Below, one piece after another: positions 58,319 to 64,000 of a DNA stretch of 64,000 nt. The translations under genes were made by a program, and so were the position numbers. Each line of letters begins with the position of its first letter. Within the stretch, counting starts at the first letter, position 1. Source of the stretch: Ideonella livida (GTDB lineage Bacteria > Pseudomonadota > Gammaproteobacteria > Burkholderiales > Burkholderiaceae_C). The stretch is taken from the NCBI RefSeq assembly GCF_010499455.1, contig NZ_JAAGOH010000005.1, forward strand, positions 1-64,000. Reading direction: 5' to 3'. Below the pieces are notes generated by a model. The model was not told where the DNA came from and did no database searches. It saw nothing but the letters and a program-made list of their open reading frames with translations.

Positions 58319-61174
58319 TTACTTGGTCAGGGTGAAGCCCTTGAGCTTGGCGAAGGCCTGCTCCAGCAGCGACTTCTGCTGCTCCTGGTGCAGGTGGGCG
58401 TAGCCCACGGCCGGCGATGCGGAGGCCGGACGGCCGGCATAGCCCAGACGCTGGCCGTCGAGCATGTTCTCGTGGATCTGGTGCTGAATGAAGAACCAGG
58501 TCCCCTGATTCTGCGGCTCGTCCTGGCACCACACGATGTCGGTCGCGTTGGGGTACTTCTTGACCTCGGCGGCAAACGCCTTGTGCGGGAAGGGATACAG
58601 CTGCTCGACACGGACGATCGCCACGTCGTTGGCCTTCTTCTCCTCGCGCTTCTTGACCAGGTCGAAATACACCTTGCCCGAGCAGGCGATGACACGCTTG
58701 ACCTTGGCCGCGTCGATGTCGGCCTTCTGCTCACCGATGACGGTGCGGAATTCACCCTTGGTGAACTCGGTCAGCGGCGAGGTGGCGTCCTTGTTGCGCA
58801 GCAGGGACTTGGGCGTGAAGATGACCAGCGGCTTGCGGAACTGGCGCACCATCTGACGACGCAGCACATGGAAGATCTGGCTGGCCGTGGTCGGCTGCAC
58901 GATCTGCATGTTGGTGTCGGCGGCGAGCTGCATGAAGCGCTCGACACGGGCCGATGAGTGCTCCGGGCCCTGACCCTCGTAGCCGTGCGGCAGCATCAGG
59001 GTCAGACCATTGGCGCGGCCCCACTTCACCTCGCCCGAGGCGATGAACTGGTCGATCACCACCTGGGCGCCGTTGGCGAAGTCACCGAACTGCGCTTCCC
59101 AGATGGTCAGCGTGTTGGGTTCAGCGCTGGCATAGCCGTACTCGAAGCCCAGCACCGCCTCCTCGGAAAGGATGGAGTCGATGACCGTGAAATCAGCCTG
59201 GTTCTCCGCCACGTGCTGCAGCGGGATGTAGGTGCCTTCATCCCACTTTTCGCGCTTCTGGTCATGGATGACCGCGTGGCGGTGGGTGAAGGTGCCACGA
59301 CCGCAGTCTTCACCCGACAGACGCACGGCATAGCCGGCGGCCACCAGGGAGGCGAAGGCCATGTGCTCACCCATGCCCCAATCCACGTTCACGTCGCCGC
59401 GGCCCATGGCTGCGCGATCTTCGTAGACCTTCTTGACCAGCTGGTGCGGGCTGACGCTGGCCGGCAGGGTGGTGATGCGCTCCGCGATACGCTTCCACTC
59501 GGTCAGGGGAATGGCGGTATCGGCCGCGTCGGTCCACTTTTTGCCCAGGAAGGGCGTCCAGTCCACCGCGTACTTGCTCTTGAAGTTGGTCAGCACCGGA
59601 TCGACCGTGTGGCGACCCTGGTCCATGGCGGCACGGTACGCCTTGACCATGTCATCACCCAGGGTGGCGCCCAAGCCCTGTGCCGCCAGCTTGTCGGCGT
59701 ACAGGCGGCGGGTGCCCGGGTGCTGGCTGATCTTCTTGTACATCAGCGGTTGGGTCAGGGCCGGCGTGTCCTGTTCGTTGTGGCCCAACTTGCGGAAGCA
59801 GATGATGTCCACCACGACGTCGCGGCGGAAGGTCATGCGGAACTCAAGCGCCAACTGGGTGGCCAGCACCACAGCTTCCGGATCGTCGCCGTTCACATGC
59901 AGCACCGGCGAATCGATCATCTTGACGATGTCGGTGCAGTACAGCGTGGAGCGCAAGTCGCGAGGATCGCTGGTGGTGAAGCCGATCTGGTTGTTGATGA
60001 TCAGGTGGACGGTACCGCCCGTGGAGTAGCCACGGGTTTCCGACAGGGCCAAGGTTTCCTGGTTGACGCCCTGACCGCCGAAGGCGGAGTCACCGTGCAC
60101 CAGCACCGGCAGCACCTGCGCGCCGATCTTGTCGCCACGTCGGTCCTGACGGGCTCGCACCGAGCCCTCCACCACCGGGTTGACGATTTCCAGGTGGGAC
60201 GGGTTGAAGGCCAGGCTCAGGTGGACGGGGCCGCCCGGAGTCGTGATGTCGGAGCTGAAGCCCTGGTGGTACTTCACGTCACCCGCCGGCAGATCCTCGG
60301 GCGCGGTGTGGTCAAACTCGGCGAACAGGTCCTTGGGCATCTTGCCAAGGGTGTTGACCAACACGTTCAGGCGGCCACGGTGAGCCATGCCGATCACGAT
60401 TTCCTGCACGCCCTTCTCGCCGGCGCGCTGGATCAATTCGTCCATGGCCGCGATGAAGCTTTCACCCCCTTCGAGCGAGAAACGCTTCTGGCCGACGTAC
60501 TTGGTGTGCAGGAAGCGCTCGAGGCCTTCAGCCGCGGTCAGGCGATCCAGGAGGTGCTTCTTCTGCTCGGCGTTCAGACTCGGCTTAGAACGGATGGTCT
60601 CCAGCTTCTGCTGCCACCAGCGGCGCTGCGCCTGGTCGGTGGAGTGCATGAACTCCACACCCAAGGTGCCGCAATAGGTCTCGCGCAGCGCCTGAAGGAG
60701 CTGGCGCAGCGTCATGTTCTCGGCTTTGCCGAAATAGGTGTTGGCGGCGCTGAAGGAGATGTCCAGATCGGCTTCGCTCAGGCCGTAGAAGCTGGGCTCG
60801 AGCTCGGGGATCTTGGGGCGCTCCTGGCGCTTGAGCGGATCCAGATCGGCCCAGCGAGCGCCGACGTTGCGGTACGCAGCCACCAGAGACTGCACGTGCA
60901 CCTGCTTGCGGGCAACTTCCAGGTCGGCGGAGCTGGCGCGGGATGCCAGCACGTTGGACTTGGCGCGCTGGGCGAAGGACTCAACCACCGGCGCATGGGC
61001 GACGTCTCGGCTGTCCGTGCCATCGGCGGCCGGCACGTTCTGCAAGGCGTCGAAGTAGGCTCGCCAGTTGTCAGGCACCGAGCCCGGATTGTCGAGGTAG
61101 GCCTCGTACATTTCTTCCACGTACGGGGCATTTCCGCCGAACAGATAGGAGTTCGACGCGGACTGCTGCATCAT
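58319..61174 (-). CDS. odhA: 2-oxoglutarate dehydrogenase E1
   Basis: Thiamine-diphosphate decarboxylase of the TCA cycle. The 951-residue protein starts MMQQSASNSYLFGGNAPYVE and shows the E1-type HRGRLNVLVNTLGKMPKDLF and VKYHQGFSSDI segments. The TDP motif region VHVNGDDPE-like LHVNGDDPEAVVLATQLALE is present, with CFRKLGHNEQDTPALTQPLM. The C-terminal half has LSGEDCGRGTFTHRHAVI and LPHGYEGQGPEHSSARVERF. A longer frame to 61303 exists but contributes non-conserved Arg/Gly sequence. An extended -10 box lies about 157 nt upstream. Confidence 0.95.
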   Translation of the reverse strand: MMQQSASNSYLFGGNAPYVEEMYEAYLDNPGSVPDNWRAYFDALQNVPAADGTDSRDVAHAPVVESFAQRAKSNVLASRASSADLEVARKQVHVQSLVAAYRNVGARWADLDPLKRQERPKIPELEPSFYGLSEADLDISFSAANTYFGKAENMTLRQLLQALRETYCGTLGVEFMHSTDQAQRRWWQQKLETIRSKPSLNAEQKKHLLDRLTAAEGLERFLHTKYVGQKRFSLEGGESFIAAMDELIQRAGEKGVQEIVIGMAHRGRLNVLVNTLGKMPKDLFAEFDHTAPEDLPAGDVKYHQGFSSDITTPGGPVHLSLAFNPSHLEIVNPVVEGSVRARQDRRGDKIGAQVLPVLVHGDSAFGGQGVNQETLALSETRGYSTGGTVHLIINNQIGFTTSDPRDLRSTLYCTDIVKMIDSPVLHVNGDDPEAVVLATQLALEFRMTFRRDVVVDIICFRKLGHNEQDTPALTQPLMYKKISQHPGTRRLYADKLAAQGLGATLGDDMVKAYRAAMDQGRHTVDPVLTNFKSKYAVDWTPFLGKKWTDAADTAIPLTEWKRIAERITTLPASVSPHQLVKKVYEDRAAMGRGDVNVDWGMGEHMAFASLVAAGYAVRLSGEDCGRGTFTHRHAVIHDQKREKWDEGTYIPLQHVAENQADFTVIDSILSEEAVLGFEYGYASAEPNTLTIWEAQFGDFANGAQVVIDQFIASGEVKWGRANGLTLMLPHGYEGQGPEHSSARVERFMQLAADTNMQIVQPTTASQIFHVLRRQMVRQFRKPLVIFTPKSLLRNKDATSPLTEFTKGEFRTVIGEQKADIDAAKVKRVIACSGKVYFDLVKKREEKKANDVAIVRVEQLYPFPHKAFAAEVKKYPNATDIVWCQDEPQNQGTWFFIQHQIHENMLDGQRLGYAGRPASASPAVGYAHLHQEQQKSLLEQAFAKLKGFTLTK

Positions 61175-61330
61175 CTTTCGCTCACCTTTCGCCCTGGTTT
61201 CCAGAGCTCCGATGGGTTGAATAACCTTCCGCGGCCCGGCTCGACCGGTTGGCGGATTGCGACCCGCCTTGCTGAGTTTGTCTCTTAACCAGCAAGGGGA
61301 CACAGAAGGGACTAATTGGCCACGGCCGGC

Positions 61331-61339
61331 ACTGTAACA
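61331..61339 (-). promoter_or_regulatory. Extended -10 promoter for odhA
   Basis: On the minus strand this reads TGTTACAGT (TGn plus TACAGT), about 157 nt before the odhA ATG at 61174. It is the best promoter candidate for the odhA-odhB-lpdA operon. Confidence 0.45.
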
Positions 61340-61447
61340 CCGTTGCAGCTCCTGCTTGTACGCAGTATTACGCCTGTCCGCCCCTTCAACAGGCTGACAG
61401 GACGACCGTGGGCCGCTCAGAATCGACCCGGATTGACAGTCACTTAA

Positions 61448-61867
61448 GTGCCGAAATCACGACCACCCCCATCTGCCCGCAGCGACCACAGCCTGGCCAA
61501 TGACGCGTCCGGAGACGCAGCAGGCGGCACCCCAGCGCGTGTCCTGTGGTTGCACCCTGAAGCGCCTGCCAAGCCGCCTGCCGGCGGCACTTGCAACGGC
61601 TGCGGCGTCTGCTGCCAGTGGGAGCGCTGCCCGCTGGGCCACCTGCTGCGGCCGCCCAAAGACGGCCGCACCTGTGCTGCCCTGGTCTGGAGTGCCGAGT
61701 CGGGCCGTTACCTGTGTCAATGGGTGAGTGCACCGCAGCAGTTGCTGCCGCACTGGCCCCGCTGGTGGCACAAGGTGGCGGGGCGCCTGGCCCGTCGATG
61801 GATCGCAGCGGGCCAGGGCTGTGATGCCCATCTAGAGGTCAACCCAAAGCCGGATGGTCCGGACTGA
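61448..61867 (+). CDS. Cysteine-rich protein of unknown function
   Basis: A 139-residue protein starting at GTG 61448; no ATG is available in this frame before the conserved part, and no ribosome site is obvious. The core is GGTCNGCGVCCQWERCPLGH (near residues 46-65) followed by GRTCAALVW and GRYLCQWV. That is a CxxCxxCC-xxxx-C group plus two further cysteines, with a final one in GQGCDAH. Such clusters usually bind zinc or an iron-sulfur centre. C-terminal residues 95-120 are basic and Trp-rich (PHWPRWWHKVAGRLARRW). It is divergent from odhA and convergent, 10 nt apart, with the nitronate monooxygenase gene. Confidence 0.65.
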   Translation: MPKSRPPPSARSDHSLANDASGDAAGGTPARVLWLHPEAPAKPPAGGTCNGCGVCCQWERCPLGHLLRPPKDGRTCAALVWSAESGRYLCQWVSAPQQLLPHWPRWWHKVAGRLARRWIAAGQGCDAHLEVNPKPDGPD

Positions 61868-61877
61868 ACCTTGTGCG

Positions 61878-62840
61878 TCATGCCAGGGCCAGCCGCTGGC
61901 GTGCCTGCGCGTATTCACGCCGCAGGCGCTCCACCAGGGCCTGCGCCGGCACCACCGCCTGCACCGCGCCAATGCCCTGACCGCAACCCCAGATGTCCTT
62001 CCACGCCTTCTTGGCATCGCCGCCGAAATTCATGCGGGAAGGATCGCTTTGCGGCAGTTGCTCCGGATCCAGGCCGGCGGCCACGATGGACGGCTTCAGG
62101 TAGTTGCCATGCACCCCGGTAAACAGGTTGCTGTAGACGATGTCGTCACTGTTGCAGTCCACCACGCATTGCTTGTAGGCCTCGGCCGCACGCGCCTCCT
62201 CGGTGGCAATGAATGCCGAGCCGATGTAGGCGAAGTCCGCCCCCATGGCCTGGGCCGCCAAGATCGCATCACCCGTGGCGATGGCCCCAGAAAGCGCCAG
62301 GGGACCCTTGAACCAGGCTCGAATCTCCTGGATCAGCGCAAAGGGACTCTTGGTGCCCGCATGGCCGCCCGCACCCGCGGCCACCGCAATCAGTCCGTCT
62401 GCCCCCTTCTCGATGGCCTTGCGTGCAAAGGCATTGTTGATGACGTCATGCATCACCACCCCACCCCAGGCATGCACGGCTTGATTCACATCCTCGCGGG
62501 CGCCCAGCGAGGTGATGACGATAGGCACCTTGTAGCGGGCACACACGGCAAGATCTTGCTCCAGCCGGTCATTGCTGCGGTGCACGATCTGATTGATGGC
62601 GAAGGGTGCCGCGGGCCGATCAGGGTGTTGGCGATCATGCGCAGCCAGCGCCTCGGTGATCTCGGCCAGCCAGTCCTCCAGCTGGGCCGCGGGCCGTGCG
62701 TTGAGAGCTGGCATCGAACCCACCACTCCCGCCTTGCACTGGGCAATGACCAGCTTGGGGTTGGAAATGATGAACAGCGGGGAACCGATGACCGGGAACG
62801 GCAGACGGTTCAGTGGAGCAGGCAGGATAGAGTCAGACAT
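61878..62840 (-). CDS. Nitronate monooxygenase (2-nitropropane dioxygenase family)
   Basis: FMN-dependent oxygenase that detoxifies alkyl nitronates such as propionate-3-nitronate. The 320-residue TIM-barrel protein shows PFPVIGSPLFIISNPKLVIA, AVAAGAGGHAGTKSPFALIQ with the catalytic His, LSGAIATGDAILAAQAMGAD and YIGSAFIATEEARAAEAYK. It starts at ATG 62840, overlapping the acyl-CoA dehydrogenase stop by one base (TGATG), so the two are translationally coupled. Family members can also be enoyl reductases, so the substrate is not certain. Confidence 0.87.
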   Translation of the reverse strand: MSDSILPAPLNRLPFPVIGSPLFIISNPKLVIAQCKAGVVGSMPALNARPAAQLEDWLAEITEALAAHDRQHPDRPAAPFAINQIVHRSNDRLEQDLAVCARYKVPIVITSLGAREDVNQAVHAWGGVVMHDVINNAFARKAIEKGADGLIAVAAGAGGHAGTKSPFALIQEIRAWFKGPLALSGAIATGDAILAAQAMGADFAYIGSAFIATEEARAAEAYKQCVVDCNSDDIVYSNLFTGVHGNYLKPSIVAAGLDPEQLPQSDPSRMNFGGDAKKAWKDIWGCGQGIGAVQAVVPAQALVERLRREYAQARQRLALA

Positions 62841-64000
62841 CAGAAAGCCTCCAAAGGCATGGCCAGCAGCGCCTCAGCGCCGCCCACGATGGCCTCACGC
62901 CATCCGCGGGTGCGCGGCAGCACGTGATCGGCATAGAAGCACGCGGTCAGCACCTTGGCCGTCAGGAAATTGGTTCCCTCACCTCGTGAGGCCGCAGCCT
63001 GCGCCGCCAACAGGGCTCTGGCCATCTGCCAACCGGCCACCAGATTGCCTGCCAACATCAGGTACGGCACGCTGCCGGCATACACGGCGTTGGGCTGGCT
63101 GCGGCTCTGCGCGACCATGAAGTCCACCACGGCCAGAAAGTCCTCACGGGCCGCCGCGAGCCGATGCGCCACCGCGCGGGCCTGCGCATCCTCTCGTGCG
63201 AGGAGCTCCGCCTCGGTGGCTGCCACCTGCGCAGCCAATGCCTTGGCCTGCGCACCACCGTCGCGGACCGTCTTGCGCCCGACAAGGTCGTTGGCCTGGA
63301 TGGCCGTCGTGCCCTCGTAGATGGTCAAGATCTTGGCATCTCGGTAGTGCTGGGCGGCACCGGTCTCTTCAATGAAGCCCATGCCGCCATGCACCTGGAC
63401 CCCCAACGAAGTCACCTCCAGGCTCATTTCGGTGGAGTACCCCTTAATCAGGGGCACCATGAATTCGTAGAAGGCCTGACTGTCGCGTCGGACCTCGGCA
63501 TCCGGGTGGGCATGCGCCGCGTCGTGGGCGCCAGCAGCCACCAGCGCCATGGCGCGACATCCCTCCGACAGTGCGCGCATCGTCATCAGCATGCGTCGCA
63601 CATCCGGGTGGTGGATGATGGGGGCAGCCTTGGACATCGAACCATCCACCGGACGCGATTGCACGCGGTCATGCGCATATCGAACCGCACGCTGGTAGGC
63701 CCGGTCGGCCACGGCAATGCCCTGGACACCCACGCCGAAGCGGGCCGCGTTCATCATCACGAACATGTACTCAAGGCCACGGTTTTCCTCACCCACCAGG
63801 TACCCCACCGCCCCGCCACCATCGCCAAACTGCAGCACCGCCGTCGGGCTGGCCTTGATGCCCATCTTGTGCTCGATGCTCACGCACTGCACATCGTTGC
63901 GGGCTCCCAGACTGCCGTCAGCCTGCACCAGAAACTTGGGGCAGATGAATAAGGAGATGCCCTTGACCCCTTCCGGCGCCCCAGCCACCCGCGCCAGCAC
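62840..64000 (-). CDS. Acyl-CoA dehydrogenase, N-terminally truncated by the window edge
   Basis: The 386 visible residues are the C-terminal two-thirds of an acyl-CoA dehydrogenase. CVSIEHKMGIKASPTAVLQF and GEENRGLEYMFVMMNAARFG cover the middle beta domain and the start of the FAD-binding helical domain. SLGVQVHGGMGFIEETGAAQ and AKILTIYEGTTAIQANDLVG follow, with the catalytic Glu in YEGTTA. An additional C-terminal domain (about 130 residues, ending MPLEAF) places it with the roughly 600-residue DmdC-like or long-chain types. Substrate chain length cannot be read here. The gene runs off the right edge. Confidence 0.88.
   Translation of the reverse strand: MLARVAGAPEGVKGISLFICPKFLVQADGSLGARNDVQCVSIEHKMGIKASPTAVLQFGDGGGAVGYLVGEENRGLEYMFVMMNAARFGVGVQGIAVADRAYQRAVRYAHDRVQSRPVDGSMSKAAPIIHHPDVRRMLMTMRALSEGCRAMALVAAGAHDAAHAHPDAEVRRDSQAFYEFMVPLIKGYSTEMSLEVTSLGVQVHGGMGFIEETGAAQHYRDAKILTIYEGTTAIQANDLVGRKTVRDGGAQAKALAAQVAATEAELLAREDAQARAVAHRLAAAREDFLAVVDFMVAQSRSQPNAVYAGSVPYLMLAGNLVAGWQMARALLAAQAAASRGEGTNFLTAKVLTACFYADHVLPRTRGWREAIVGGAEALLAMPLEAF

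Noticed and set aside
58958-61288. 776-codon plus-strand frame antisense to odhA
   Set aside because: It is a shadow of the E1 gene; no start signal or recognisable motif.

Overview
The window is GC-rich chromosomal DNA that is almost wholly packed with housekeeping genes. Gene content and order point to a betaproteobacterium of the order Burkholderiales, probably near Ideonella, Leptothrix, Roseateles or Rubrivivax. The markers are the rpsB-to-rnhB block, the der-to-ndk block, hisZ after the hfl genes, odhA-odhB-lpdA with zapE, and -10 boxes of the TACAAT/TACACT/TACAGT type. The genus is inference. I found no tRNA, rRNA, insertion sequence, prophage, CRISPR array or integrase.

Region by region. 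1-3200: the tail of an outer-membrane beta-barrel gene, two hairpins, a Tas-like aldo-keto reductase, and a divergent trio (DUF2975 membrane protein, YozG-type HTH regulator, proline-rich anchored protein). 3190-9100: an ECHDC3-like enoyl-CoA hydratase homologue, a DUF815 ATPase overlapping mutT, rhlE, and a PAS chemoreceptor. 9194-24403: a 16-gene minus-strand cluster, in transcription order rpsB-tsf-pyrH-frr-uppS-cdsA-dxr-rseP-bamA-ompH-lpxD-fabZ-lpxA-lpxB-rnhB-SpoU methyltransferase. Many of its junctions are 1-4 nt stop/start overlaps. 24749-32163: nnr (plus strand), then rnr, a phosphoribosyltransferase, purA and hisZ (minus strand). 32284-45849: DUF2065-hflC-hflK-hflX-hfq, then der-bamB-yfgM-hisS-ispG-rodZ-pilW-rlmN-ndk. 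45972-50211: rluB, scpB and rluD, with a 419-bp gap before scpB that lacks a convincing gene. 50268-55302: bamD, a DinG/YoaA helicase, a PP2C phosphatase and zapE. 55436-61174: the 2-oxoglutarate dehydrogenase operon. 61448-64000: a small cysteine-rich protein, a nitronate monooxygenase and a truncated acyl-CoA dehydrogenase.

The genes form a few functional groups. Envelope biogenesis is dominant: BamA, BamB, BamD, Skp/OmpH, RseP, YfgM, LpxA/B/D, FabZ, CdsA and UppS. Isoprenoid synthesis (Dxr, IspG) supplies UppS. Translation and ribosome genes are RpsB, Tsf, Frr, HisS, Der, RlmN, RluB, RluD and HflX. RNA turnover is covered by Hfq, RNase R and RhlE.

I did not find an obvious new multigene system. 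The best leads are the DUF2975/HTH/proline-rich trio, the cysteine-rich protein beside odhA, an ECH homologue lacking both catalytic glutamates, a RluB with very large low-complexity extensions, predicted leaderless starts, and hairpins in several operon junctions.
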